Part shown: positions 1 through 11,904 of the stretch, piece by piece
How the letters are laid out: each line of letters opens with the position of its first letter
How positions within the stretch are numbered: the first letter of the stretch is position 1
Assembly: GCA_034766995.1 (NCBI GenBank)
Contig: CM068315.1
Span: 44,490,162 to 44,554,161 of the forward strand
Reading direction: 5' to 3'
DNA from: Acanthacorydalis orientalis
Taxonomy: Eukaryota > Arthropoda > Insecta > Megaloptera > Corydalidae
DNA: 64,000 bases
Notes under the pieces: generated by a model
The model's database searches: none
Seen by the model: the letters and a program-made list of their open reading frames with translations, nothing else
Told to the model about the DNA's origin: nothing
Translations under genes and position numbers: made by a program

Positions 1-930
1 ATGTTTAAACTAATCTTTTGTTCGTGTGATCATAGGTATATAATATGAATATATTTAGAAATGTTTTTGAAAAATAAAACAAGTTTCGGTTTATTTTATT
101 ATCAGAAGGTCAGGATACCGTTCCGCTTGGGCATTTTATTGTCGTTTAATTTGAAATTTCACTCTTTTTTAAATGTATTGAAGACGAGTCAGTAATGATT
201 TATGATAGTTCGTTTGTGATGTTATCGTTGTATAAATTAATATCATCTTCATTTTACATTTCTAAATTAATATTCGATGTTTGGTATATGTAAGTTAAGC
301 ATGTAAAATATTATTTTATGTTTTATATCGATTCTAATTTACAAACGCGCTTAAAACTTCTTTTCCTTGTAACAAATGTATTTTATGAATAATATTTAAA
401 TTTTAAATTGTGTAGAATAAATTAGTATCTGTTGTCGTCGTTGATCTTTTTAGGTTATCGTTTTTATTTAAACTATTTTCTTAAAATTTTTATATTAGAG
501 TTGAATTGTCACGATTTTATTTTCCATAAAAAATTCTGATTTATAAATTTCGTTATAATTATTTAGTATTGTTTATGACTTTATAGTTAACTTAATTAAA
601 TAATTTCAGTATAAGTCATTTTAATATTTTTATCGTTATATTTTTTTTATTCCCGTTTAATAACTGATAGGTATTTTTTCAGTATTTGTCTTGAATAAAA
701 AAAAATGTTTATATTTCAATACACATCTGTTTTAATGCTGTTTATTTAATCTGACTTTTTACTACTTATTAATGTTTAATTACATAGTCTTATTAGAAAT
801 TAGTTATTGGTTGAAAACAATCTTTAATTAGTTATCGATATCGATTGTTGTTTAATTGTTCGTCCTCGTTTCGAAATTTTAATGGAAATTTAATGACTGT
901 TCAGAACAACAAATACCCGAAACTTGAAAT
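1..930. other. AT-rich sequence without a recognised gene
   Basis: This stretch is strongly A+T rich, with frequent stops in all frames. I see no splice-bounded coding segment, transposon end or RNA gene in it. It leads into the CpG-rich patch that starts near 940, so it may hold distal regulatory sequence, but nothing in it shows this directly. Confidence 0.5.
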
Positions 931-934
931 TTGA

Positions 935-1115
935 ATTTTTCGAACTCGCGCACTCGCGACGCGGTGCTCCAATCAACAGGTAGTCGAAGTATGTGTGTGA
1001 GTGAATTGCGCGTGGCGAAGACAGGTGCAACAGCGAGGTATAAGAAAAGACGCCGATGTGTTACGCGTGAGGGGCAAGTGGGGAGACGCGAAGTGAATGT
1101 TGAGTAGCAAGCAAG
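935..1115. promoter_or_regulatory. CpG-rich promoter-like island
   Basis: A sharp local rise in G+C with many CpG dinucleotides (ACTCGCGCACTCGCGACGCG near 945-965, GCGCGTGG near 1008, GACGCC near 1050, TACGCGTGAGG near 1062) stands out from surroundings that are mostly A and T. In AT-rich insect genomes such patches often mark transcription starts and 5' exons of genes that are not methylated in the germ line. A TATAAGAAA string lies at about 1039. The open frame across it on the - strand looks like a composition effect, not a gene. No first exon or strand can be assigned from the sequence alone. Confidence 0.4.
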
Positions 1116-1701
1116 TACCACACAGTGTATTCCCTAACGCTAGTTCAAGTAGTTAGTAGTTGCTAATAGTTTTGATGTTCTGTCACGATCGACTGAAATC
1201 TAATCTTGTATATTTGGTTGATACCGTTTATAATTTTAATGAGCTTTCGTTATTGCGTGCACTGATTAGATTCTATCAATTAAAACACGAATCTTCTGAT
1301 ATTGTATATAATTATTTAAATGCATTTTGATGGATACTCATCATATATTCGTCTTCAAAGTAAAACACCGTTCAGCGAACTTAAAAAAAAACATTTGTTC
1401 TTTAATTTCAAACTTTAAATGTGTAACTATATACTCTTGTGTAATTTATTAATTGTGAAATCTTTCTTATTTTTTTACCAATTTGTCTAGTATGGCTGTT
1501 ATTCCTGAAATATAAAAAAAAATCTAATCTTATTTATCTCTCTGATAAACAATCTTGAAATGTATTCAGTATTTTTTTGCCTGACATGTTTTAATTATAA
1601 TTATCTCTGTTTATATTTATGATCCTGTTAAAGTACTATACTGGTGATCTTAGACTTGATAAATCACATAAATAGTTATTTAACACAGCTAGTTTTGTCT
1701 C
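1116..1701. other. AT-rich intergenic sequence
   Basis: No gene, RNA or transposon end was recognised between the CpG-rich patch and the piggyBac relic that begins at 1706. Confidence 0.45.
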
Positions 1702-1705
1702 TTAA

Positions 1706-2959
1706 CACTAGAACTATCTACGATTGACATACCTACTTCTACCGAATGGATGTCAAATAACTTGTTTTTGAAGAATGTCATTTAAGAAAAACATGGAAAT
1801 TTGTGCATTTTTATATAATTTTCTGTTTTATTTAACGAAAATTGAAAATAAACTCAATAATAATAATTTGTAAAATAACTATACACACAATTCAAAGACA
1901 TTTCTCACAGGTTTAAATCATTTTAGCAATGCATTTACCACAGACACGTTTATCACATGTACCACAAATATTATTTGTTTTATTATTTGTACAATATACT
2001 CTCTGACATCGTTTATGTTTTATCGAAATGTGTGTCTGGTTTTTTGATGGTGTATACGGAAGTATTTGTTCTGATTCTGTTGAAGATCGTCCAGTTAGAT
2101 CTTTATAATCACTTGCAAGTTCTTCAGCTAACTGAAATAAGAAGTCTTCTTGACATATATTTTCCTGTTGTTTCATTGTATAAAATCCAAGCATTTATTC
2201 TGGCAAGATCTAAGAAATTATAAAATACTTGTAAAGGTCATCTTCTAGATCCAACTTTTTTTCTATCTATTTTTTTCTATCTATATGGTCTGTTATATCT
2301 ACGTCAAATGTGGTGTTGTTATAAAGTACCACAGTTTCAGGAAAACGTTTATCATCTTTTTCAATTTTGATCGATTTATATTTTGAACTCAATGATAATA
2401 CTTTTTTACTTGGTTTACTTTTATATATAGTAAGAGTACAATTTTGATTTATAAAAAATTGTCGAGAAGCGAGGCATATTATCGTTTTTAGTCTTGCAGG
2501 TTTAGGTAATTCTTTCTTATTTTGTCCAATGGCGCCAAGTGAAGAATTTCTTTTAGTTATTAGTTTTTATAAACAAGCGAGAGATATGAAAAAATTAAAA
2601 GAAGAATGCAACAATTAATCAAACATAATACGTGTGTCTTTTGGCAATATTTTACAACGTAAATATACTGAAATATATTTAGTTTGGGAAAAAAGTATTT
2701 GAACTATATGGAAATATTATGAGAAACTTCTGAAATAAAAAGTTTACCTGCGTGCCGTGAGGACTCAAAATAATTCATCTCTCTATATGTAGGTATACTA
2801 CATATAAATTTTACAAAAAAAAAAAGGCTACTTTACAGAATTAATCATTTAGATATTTCAATAAGTCAGAAAAAATTTTAGAAAATAAGATTTACTGAAA
2901 ATGAATAATGATTACAAGAAATAACAAAATAAGTCATTTTGACCTTGATAGATCTAGTG
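1706..2959 (-). mobile_element. Decayed piggyBac element with TTAA target duplication
   Basis: The element is bounded by TTAA on both sides (1702-1705 and 2960-2963), the diagnostic piggyBac target site. Its ends form an imperfect inverted repeat: CACTAGAACTATCTA on the left, CACTAGATCTATCAA on the right read from the other strand. At 1.25 kb it is about half the length of a complete piggyBac. Conceptual translation of the - strand from about 2560 to 1913 shows family motifs in order: LPKPARLKTI, then a segment ending VLSLSSKYKSI, then FPETVVLYNNTTFDVDITDH (the conserved YN.T..GVD.hD block), and finally a C-terminal cysteine-rich tail with the pattern C..VYC..N..N.ICGTCDKRVCGKC. Frame shifts and stops interrupt it, and the catalytic N-terminal half is missing. 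Confidence 0.85.
1913..2194 (-). pseudogene. piggyBac transposase C-terminal zinc-finger fragment
   Basis: This 93-codon open frame is the tail of the piggyBac relic. It ends with paired cysteines (CQRVYC, CGTC, CGKC) of the RING/PHD-like cysteine-rich domain that closes many piggyBac transposases and helps bind the transposon ends. The conserved YN.T..GVD block lies just upstream on the same strand in a different frame, so the protein is broken. It should not be taken as a host gene. Confidence 0.75.
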
Positions 2960-2963
2960 TTAA

Positions 2964-4800
2964 GAGGCTTGCATAAGTTTGATATCTTGAAAAATCGATT
3001 TTTGATTGTTTGCATATTATTAAACCTTGGTCTTAAGTTTCATTATCAAAAAAAAATTATCGACATTCCCTGAGATAGAGCGATTTTAGTAGAGGCGGTT
3101 CGCACAGGAACCAAGTTTATAATTCTTTTTTACGAGATGTGAATTGCGAAAATAGGAGTTTAATATTATTTCTTGAAGAATATAAAAATGAATCAATATT
3201 ATATACTAATCCAAACATATTTAAAACTATAATATGTAATTAAGTTCAGAAATTTAATTTTACAAATGAATTTTTTACACCATTGTAAACTAAAAGAAAA
3301 TTGTCCAGTACAAAATATTAAATAATTGATTATTTTAATTGTGTTTATATGCGATTCGATGATGATTCCATTATTTTCAAAAAGTTTAAGTACAGAAACA
3401 TTATTATAGTTTGTAGTGAAATGAAAAATTCATTTTTAAAAAAGTAAATTCGGCTGCAATTTCAGAAACTATTATTGTTAAAAATTCAATTAAACAATTC
3501 ATTTTTCATGACACATTTTTTTAAATCTAATAGTGTTGATTAGTTTTGCTGTATGAAACGAATTTAATGATTATTAATTAATTATCTAAAGCCGTGTAAA
3601 TATTTCTTAATATTGAATCTGCGATAATATGAGAATCTTATTGTTACATTTGAAACATTCTAAAAATTAAAATATGGAAGGTAGCGAAGAAAGTGAGATA
3701 TGTACTTAAACTAGACAAATCAAGCTTTCTAAATTGTATAACTAGAAATAATTTCATTTTATCTTCCTGTTTCAAGAACCAATTACAAAGAATCAAATAA
3801 AAACAGACAACTAAATTGTTTACACAAGAATAGAATCTACTCTGTCAACAGACAGTTTGCCAACAAACGCAACTTTGACTGTATGAAGAAATAAATACAA
3901 CTGATTGAAAGTCAATTCTCCTATTATTTAATAAGTAAGTGAGAAAATCCAAAATTAAGACCAGAGTATTGATAATAGTTTAAGAAGTTCTTGTACAAGT
4001 TCTTTTTTTAAATAAAAACTCAGTCTATATTCTTTTATTTAAAATTAAACTCTTGTTAATTGAAAATTTTATATTGAGAAATCCTTCATGTTGCATGTAA
4101 TTATTCTCAACGTATGAAAGATAGAGCCATATTATATTAAAACAATAAAATAGTTTGAAAGCTATAAAGAGAAAAATGTTATAAAGTACATCTAAACGCC
4201 CACATTTAAAAAGATTTATGAGAAGTGAAGAAAACATTTTTGCAAATTAAATATTTTACGATCTTTTTTATTAAGTTTGTATTCAGAATCGTACCTTATA
4301 TTTTTTGCACCGATTTCACAAACACCAGTATATATCTATGTTTATAAACGCATGACTAATCTCATAAAATTTATTATCTATTATTATTAATTAACAATTA
4401 CTCTTTTGAAATACAATAAACGTAACCAATGACTGCATTACTGAATAAATTAAATGCAAAATATGATCTTTTCAGTGATCGTAACACACAATACTTCGAA
4501 CAAAGAGTCTATATAAGAAAATAAATGATTTTTGTGAGTGATTCGCTAACTGTACATGACACATTTAATAGATGAAGGAACGAAAATATTGTATTTTTAT
4601 AGCGGAGAGTGGTTAATTATTTTAACAACAGATCCAAAGAATAAATTAGAGGCGTCGCATAGCAAGCTGAACGATTTGATTGACGTATAGTTTTTTTTTA
4701 ATAATAATGCGTTTATTAAAAAGTTGTTTTAAGTGAATTGAAATAAATTTTATATGAACTCAATTAAGGAATTTTTAAAAGATTCATAATTTGTTTAGTT
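2964..4800. other. AT-rich intergenic sequence
   Basis: I found no coding segment or RNA gene. A slightly more GC-rich patch near 3060-3115 (GAGGCGGTTCGCACAGGAAC) is probably an old repeat fragment, but I could not classify it. Confidence 0.45.
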
Positions 4801-4832
4801 TGTATTAAGTTATATATATATATATATATATA

Positions 4833-5729
4833 CAGTCAAGTCTCTTTTTATGCTGTAGATACATTCCATAGAAAACCGCACAAAAAAATCAACTTTCGTT
4901 GAAAAATTAAGAATACGTTCCATAATTCCCAAAAAGTGTATAAAACCAAAGCAATGAGTTAAAATGAATCCAAAATTGCATAAAAAATTACTTATGAAAA
5001 TTCAGGAAAATAAGAAATGCCTAAAAAATTTCTTTACAAGCAGAATTAGCGTCAACTTCACCCTCGTTCTGTGTTGATTTTTTTTTCTTCTGGCAATGTA
5101 ATCAGTGATTAAACTTTTCGATGATGATTTTAATAATTTTTTATGCAGTTCGCGATATTCAGACATGGAATTCTTCAGCTCACATTGGAATTTGAAGGCT
5201 GGTTCAAAATTTGTGTCATTAACCAGAAAATGATTTTCAAATTTATTGAAAAGTTGAAACTCTTCTTGAATTATATTTTCAGTGAAGGGGATAGGTTTTT
5301 GTTCCGCTTCACTATCGTTTTCTGAATCTTCGGTGACATCTAATGTTATACCAATATTATCATCCTCACTTAAGGCATTATCCACAATAAATTCATCAAC
5401 ATCATTCTGGTTAAGGGTATTAAAACCTTTTCCACCAATTTCATATACCAAAGTAATGATTTCAGCTGATAATGTCGATGTTTGTGAATGGTTGCACTAT
5501 TTGCAACACATACAAGCTAAGCTGCTTTCCAGCAGATGATTCAGACAGTTCAAAACAGAAAATTTTAAATTAAAAAATGTAAATTTTAAAAACATAATAA
5601 TTTAAAAATTTTTTAAAACAACCTGCAGCTGATATATGTATAAACAACGAGGAAATTCTGAATTTGCATGAAATATGCACCGTATAAATTCAAAACCTCA
5701 TTAAAAAGATACGCATAAAAACAGACTAA
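4833..5729 (-). mobile_element. pogo/Tigger-like relic inserted in a (TA)n tract
   Basis: The left end starts CAGTCAAGTCTCTTTTTATG directly after a (TA)n run. The right end, read on the other strand, contains GTCTGTTTTTATGC next to another (TA)n run. CAG ends and insertion at TA are typical of pogo/Tigger elements. On the - strand an open frame at 5002-5451 continues upstream through a stop to about 5540. It has an acidic stretch (NALSEDDN, EDSENDSEAEQKP), then ELKNSMSEYRELHKKLLK and a basic end, which resembles the C-terminal tail of Tigger transposases, where a short helix precedes the terminus. The catalytic core is absent. Assignment rests on ends plus tail character, not on a catalytic motif. 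Confidence 0.6.
5002..5451 (-). pseudogene. Tigger-like transposase C-terminal fragment
   Basis: A 149-codon open frame lies inside the CAGT-ended relic. The first 40 residues are acidic and match the style of the region after the DDE domain in Tigger/jerky-type proteins. Residues about 85-115 (ELKNSMSEYRELHKKLLKSS) resemble the terminal helix of that family. Upstream codons on the same strand (LLESSLACMCC, stop, CNHSQTS) stay similar in character but hold an in-frame stop, so the copy is dead. A domesticated host gene seems unlikely given the stop and the missing catalytic region. Confidence 0.5.
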
Positions 5730-5754
5730 CATATATATATATATATATATACAC

Positions 5755-5886
5755 AAATGGCTATCATAGATTTAAAGAATTATTTCCTAATCTTCATCTT
5801 CTTGCGCTGATCTTAATGTATCACAATTTTTCAATTATGTGCAAAAAATAATTAATATAAATGTATTTAATTAAAAATTAAGTGAC

Positions 5887-5918
<32 letters not shown>

Positions 5919-6080
5919 TATAAATGGCCATCACAGATTCAAAGAGTCATTTCCTAATCTTCATTTATTTGCACTGATATTAATATATCACAATTTGTCA
6001 ATTATATGGAAAAAAGAATTGATAAAAATGTATTTAATTAAAAATTAAGTGATTCATTTTTATTATATATATATATATAT
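5755..6080. repeat. Tandem duplication, about 167-bp period, each unit ending in (TA)n
   Basis: Two adjacent units start with AAATGGCTATCATAG (5755) and AAATGGCCATCACAG (5922). They stay similar along their length (TTTCCTAATCTTCAT, TATCACAATTT, TGTATTTAATTAAAAATTAA) and each finishes in a (TA)n run. The period is 167 bp. The differences are mostly substitutions and small indels, so the duplication is not very recent. Unequal crossing-over or slippage between TA tracts is the likely cause. Confidence 0.8.
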
Positions 6081-6094
6081 ACACATATGTATGT

Positions 6095-6175
6095 ATTAGA
6101 TCGGTAGGGAAATAATTGCAGTTTTTATTATGAATTTAAAGGTCACTAACCGCAATTAATTCTCTATCATCCTAA
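6095..6175. mobile_element. Minimal mariner-derived MITE, about 80 bp
   Basis: The left end TTAGATCGGTAGGGAAATAA followed by TTGCAG is the inverse of the right end, which reads CGCAATTAATTCTCTATC then ATCCTAA. The interior is only about 20 bp and contains TGAATTTAAAGGTCA, the same pre-terminal sequence found in the longer mariner copies at 15.7 and 16.3 kb. It is therefore an extreme internal-deletion product of that family. Confidence 0.75.
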
Positions 6176-6179
6176 TATA

Positions 6180-7424
6180 TAGATAGATACATAAATGGAG
6201 AGAAAGAGAATTATTTAAACCGGTTATCTGTATATTTTATTTAAAGGATTTGATTGCGTAATTAGAAAATAAACTATCGGCTGATATTTGATTGGGAAAT
6301 TTGATATATATTAAAAACACATTTTTATGATAAAATATCGAAATATTTGACATTTTCTTGATTATTCATGGAGTAATCACTTTCTATTTTTGTTGTAAAT
6401 CAGATATATATACAAGGATGAACAACCTAATATTTCACGTGCGACAATGTATTCAAAAAAGTTGTATCGGCACTTTGACTCGCTTATAGTTAATTATTTA
6501 TTCAAAATGTAACAAAAAACATTTGATTTTTCAAATAACGTTAAGGTCAAATCGGATGGCTGGCTCAATTTGTAATTATTACTGTTCAAAAATAGTTTCT
6601 TAGATGTCGGTGAAGCATCGTCGTTTAATAACATTTAAAAAGCAATTTTTCATGCATAATATATCACATTTTTCACGTTATTTTAATTAAGTTAATTTTT
6701 ATAGATTGACTTGAATACAGTTATCGGTTCGTATTAACAGAATTATCTGTTCAATCAATCAAGTTTATTTGAACATTGTACGAAATTGTCACTTGAAAAA
6801 ATATTCTTTATTTAAACCAAATAAATATATTACATCAGTGAATTCCCTGTAAAAAATATAACAGCAGTTGAAAATTTCGCCTATTCTTTTATTATTTAAA
6901 AGTGCATCGGACAAGACATATAATTTCACGGATCTCCCGTTCCAGTTTGATGGACATTTTCGTATACGGGTGCTGTTATTTTTTTTAATTAACGGTTTCC
7001 GTATGATGCTTATGTGTCATAAACCAGATTTAACAGCTATAAACTACATGAACACTTTTGTAACATATAATGCAACATGCATATGTGTGATTGATTATCA
7101 ATGATATGAGAATACATTAAATAAACGCATCTTTTTAATATAGCACTGGTTGCGATAATACAAACAGTACTTCGAAGAAATTTGTATAAATTATAAGAGT
7201 TCGACAACTGTTTATAATCGAATATTTATGTTCAGTATTTAGAGTTGTATTGAGAATATGTATTTATTTTCTTCTACAAATGTGGATGTTTAACAGGAAA
7301 AATATAATAAACGAATTCTGTATTAGCAATTTATTACAATAATAAGAAGTCTGTTTAAGGTATGAGAACTTCGATAGTACGGTTTTTCTTCAGAATAAAG
7401 TTATCGGATATTCCAAATTCTCTA
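6180..7424. other. AT-rich intergenic sequence
   Basis: No gene was recognised. The open frame at 6868-7104 has no family motif and looks like chance. Confidence 0.4.
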
Positions 7425-7520
7425 TTCCAATTTCACAAATGAATTTTTTTCCACCCCAAAAAGACACAAAAAAATGTAGTCAGAAATGTACAATAAATCA
7501 TTATTGATCATTTATGGTCT
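7425..7520. repeat. Dispersed foldback repeat, fragment 1
   Basis: The outer flank (TTTCACAAATGAATTTTTTTC then CACCCC) and the pre-arm (AATCATTATTGATCATTTAT) match the left half of the roughly 290-bp self-complementary repeat seen at 53.8 kb. The right arm is not apparent, so this is a half copy. Confidence 0.45.
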
Positions 7521-7810
7521 TTGACTAGTTTTTTTTGTAAATTTTTGGATGAAACAATTATTCATTTATAAATTTAGCAGTGTCAGAACTCTATTCTCCA
7601 TATTTTAGTTTTTTAATAAAGAAACACATAAGAACAAAACAGTCCAAGCGTACAAAATGACAACTATTTCTAACATCTCTATTAAAAATAACAAATTTAT
7701 CATAATTCTCTAGTTTGATTTTATATTAATTATTATTATTACTTATGTGTTAATACTCGTATAAGTAAATAATTTTTGATCAAGTGCATCCAATGAAAAA
7801 TATCCATTAA

Positions 7811-8446
7811 CCCTTTGAAGCCAGGTGTGGATCTAGGAATTCATTGATATTTTCTAAAGAAACAGTCTCAGATCGCTACCTTTTGGATGACATATTTAAA
7901 GGTCACTATTTTTTTTCTAATTAAACTAAATTTATAACTCTTTCTTTAATTAAAAGAAATACGGTCGTCTAAGAACCAAACAAATTTCGGTTTTTTCATT
8001 TGAAAACCTATAAAAATTGTAAACTTAACAATTTGGTTAAATAATATTTTTTTTTATAAGTTCATCATTGGAAGAAAGCGTATAAAAATGTCGAAACTCC
8101 AAGGCTAGGTAGATTTTGTGACCGACGTGAAACCCTTTTGTGCACACTTAATTGTTTCAAAATTTTTCACACTCAACAGTAATGTTATTTCTGCAAATTT
8201 TCAATTTAAATTATTTTTTTCACTTCCAATTATATATTTCCAATGAAGAGACTTATGTTTCGCTGAATATTATCAACGATTTTCCACGATATATTAGATA
8301 GATGTGAAATTTCTATTAGTTAATCTTTTTTCTTGTAACCGACAAATTTGCAATTTTTATTTTGTTTACGTTAAAAGAATTCCAATTAATCAAAAAATAG
8401 TTATTAAAAATTTTAGCACCCTTTCCCACTTACTGCTTCCAAAGAG
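7811..8446. mobile_element. TTAA-flanked inverted-repeat element, piggyBac-type MITE
   Basis: TTAA lies on both sides (7807-7810 and 8447-8450). The left end reads CCCTTTGAAGCCAGGTGTGG. The right end on the other strand reads CTCTTTGGAAGCAGTAAGTG. This imperfect inverted repeat together with the TTAA duplication fits a piggyBac-superfamily non-autonomous element of 636 bp. No transposase sequence remains inside. Its end sequence differs from the 1706-2959 relic, so it belongs to a different piggyBac lineage. Confidence 0.7.
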
Positions 8447-8704
8447 TTAAACGATTTAAATAGAAAAACTAATAATTTAAGTAGTCATATTTTTATTCAA
8501 ATAATTTATACAATTTTCTCAGTAGTTTACTTGCGCTCTAATAAAAAATCTTTCAATAATAAAAGAACAGTTTTCATCTAGGTGTAAATTAAAATATAAT
8601 GTTTGTGTATAAAAATCAATACTTATTTTAGATTAATTTGTAAAATACATTTTTAATATTCTTCTTCTAAAAAATCTGAATCCTTCACACCGTAGATAAG
8701 ATCA

Positions 8705-8775
8705 GTTTCTCAAACGAATTTTTCACGATTTCAATAATCAATTATTGATTATTTTTTATTGTTATCTATATTTTA
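8705..8775. repeat. Dispersed foldback repeat, fragment 2
   Basis: TTTCTCAAACGAATTTTTCA followed by AATAATCAATTATTGATTAT resembles the outer flank and first arm of the foldback repeat family. The rest is missing or too diverged to follow. Confidence 0.35.
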
Positions 8776-10089
8776 ATGGTGATTATACCCTTTTAAAAGC
8801 GATTAAGTATAAACATATATTTTATAGAAAATCGATTTTTTATATATTTAGGAATCAACTATCAAATTATTTGTGATAAAATATAAAATTTGATTTAGAA
8901 AAGTTGACAGGTTGAACAGAAAAATTTTTTACATTATTCTAATATATACTCTTTATGTGTAAAAAAAAAATATGAAGCCATCTTATTGATATATTTAACT
9001 TAACAATGATTAATAAATGTATATTTGCTTTATAAAATTATTCTACACCTTAGAGTTTTAAGGATAATGGCAATATTAAAAGGCACACAACACAACAAAC
9101 AATAAACACAACTAACAATATTCAATTATTAACTATTCAACATTTTTATCGAAAAATTAATTTTCATTTCATAATTCAATCGAAAATAAAAAGAAACAAA
9201 TCTGACTTTTTTTAAAGAAAACAAACTTTATATTTCATTTAAATAAATAGATAATAATTTTAATTAATAGATGCATAAAGAAATATATACTCGAGAGATT
9301 TAATTTAATATTCTCTAGAACAATATTTCATCTGTCTATATAATTTTAATTTCATTTTAATAACTCAGTTACCATTAAAAGTACATTCTTCAGTACCAAG
9401 ACATAAAATTAATTTATTAAATTAAAAACTCATAAGAAGTATGAATCAATTTATGTATTAGAAAGTCAAGAATTTTTTTTTGCAAAAAATAATTTGTATA
9501 CTTGTTGTAATTAATATATATAAATATTAGATATTTTAAATTAATAATTTTACCATACAAGACATATTACTTTTATAAAACGGGATTTTTAATCGCTCAT
9601 GTTTCTCATCGTCGAATAAAAAACACATCAGTTAATTCTAAGAAGTAATAAACTTAATCAAAACAGTTTAATACCTTAATTTTTTATATCAAGTACAGTA
9701 ATATATATACGGGCATATGTTGAAAATCAACAAAAAAATTATTTATTAGCTTAAAGAAAAACACAATTCTATACACAATTATATTACCCCGGGAACAATA
9801 ACACGAAATCGTACAAGTTATGCGCGGATTGTAAAACCGATTCAGTAGTTAATTTAATTTCTAAATACGGATTCATCGTTGTCAGATGGTGGCTATAAAT
9901 TATACAATAGCCGTGTCATTTCAAGACATTTCCATTGCCGTTAGATCGCTCCTTAAGGCCTATCAGAAATGAGCATCTCTCGAGAATCGCTGTAATTTAT
10001 TTTAGCGACTGCTTTTGAACCCTTTGGGAGCAACTTAACTTCAATACTAAAAACATACACGTACAAAGGGACAATCTTCTTGACTTTAT

Positions 10090-10139
<50 letters not shown>

Positions 10140-10594
10140 TTACAAAACGAAAATATACTTTTTGATTCATTTAAAACCCATAAAAAAACTACAATCTCTC
10201 CGTATAAAAATCGCTATATAATATCATTATATTAGAACTGTATCTTAGTTTCGTTGCTGTTCATTAATTCACCTTAAAAGTATGTAATTTAAACTCTCCG
10301 TCTAGAAAAAAACATCTTTATAAGTCACTACAAAATTATCTAAAGTGCAGAGTCAGTTCTAATTTATATAAATTTGTCTGGTCTTGTGCTTTACTTACAA
10401 AAAAATATAATCGTGCTGAAGTATTCAGTTTATCAAAAACTAACTGTACAGGTTATTATTAATCAAAATGAATTTATCTCATGCACAAAGTTAATTTTTT
10501 AAAACTTACATGGTTCGTTCAAATTGTTATCTGCTATTAAAAATATTTTTTTGTTTTTTGAACATAGTTGTATTTTATAAACGCGATTATTTGC

Positions 10595-10667
<73 letters not shown>

Positions 10668-10804
10668 CTTATGTTCGCAATTATAAATCGTGTGAAAAAT
10701 AATCAAAAAGAACAAAGTCATAAAAGCGAAAATCATCATTATTTATAATCAGAACACATAATATATGAAATGGAAAGAATATATATTGTTTGAGAATATA
10801 AACG

Positions 10805-10869
<65 letters not shown>

Positions 10870-11900
10870 AAATTTAGCTAAGATATAAAAACCATTTTTA
10901 ATCTTACACTGTAAATCTATAAACCTCTTTGTACATGAATTGAAGATTTTATTTCGTGTTCAAGGAATGAATTTTTAAAAACTTTTTGTATTGTTGAAAG
11001 TAAAAAATATATAATTACAGTGATTAACAATATAGTTGTTTTTAAATTAAGTATAAATATAAGTTTCGATTTAAAATAGATATAGTACGATGTGAAATAT
11101 TTTAATACATAGCTTAATAGCTTGAGTATTGTAATAATTTCCAAAATAAAATATAGAGTAAAAACACGTGCATCAATTTTTAGATAGTTATGTAACATAT
11201 TTTAATGATAATTTTATCGTTTAGGAATCGTGTTTTACTTTAAAAATGATTTTAATTTAAATAATTATTCTTCCCTTATTTACTGTGAATTTGTCCACAT
11301 ATATTTTATTCATTTAGTATTTAAGTGTACACACACGCATATATATATATATTTAATGTTCATACATTTTCTAAAAATGTACAAAAAACTTTAAAAAAAC
11401 GTGTCGAGATTTTGTATTAAATTATTATTAGCGATGACATCCGAAATTACACGATAAATTATGATATTGGCATCATAAGCTGCATTTTTTCCACGAATTT
11501 TAAGTAAGCGTGAATAATATAGTGTGTCATCATGAATATATATATATATATATATATATACATACATACATATATATACACCTTATAATATATATTAACC
11601 ATTTTTAATGCTAATGATTATTAATTTTAAAGGTAGTTTGTAAAATCAAAGAATTTGATTTTTTTTAAAAATTAGTTTTATTACAAAACAAAACTCTAAA
11701 TAAAAAAATTAATTTTTAAGAGAACAAGCTTACTGTCAATGTAAATAATCGATTTGAAGCAGGTAATAATTTTTTGAGAAATTTTTAAACTGTTTTTAGT
11801 CTTTAAAAATACATACAAAAAGAATATAAAATATAATGTGTAAAAAATTTTGTATGAATCATTTTTTTCAAGTCATTTTAAATATATAATATAGTTTTCG
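8776..11900. other. AT-rich intergenic sequence with several (TA)n tracts
   Basis: No gene was recognised. A patch at about 9790-10035 is less AT-rich and has mixed composition (TGCGCGGATTG, CCATTGCCGTTAGATCGCTC, CTTAAGGCCTATC), which could mark a conserved non-coding element. Long (TA)n runs follow at about 10090-10136, 10600-10664 and 10810-10862. The open frame at 10917-11198 on the - strand has no recognisable family signature. Confidence 0.4.
10600..10664. repeat. (TA)n microsatellite
   Basis: An uninterrupted alternating AT tract of about 65 bp. Confidence 0.95.
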
Positions 11901-11904
11901 ACAC

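Noticed and set aside
879..1121. 80-codon frame on the - strand over the CpG-rich patch
   Set aside because: GC-rich composition lowers stop frequency; no family motif or splice context supports it.
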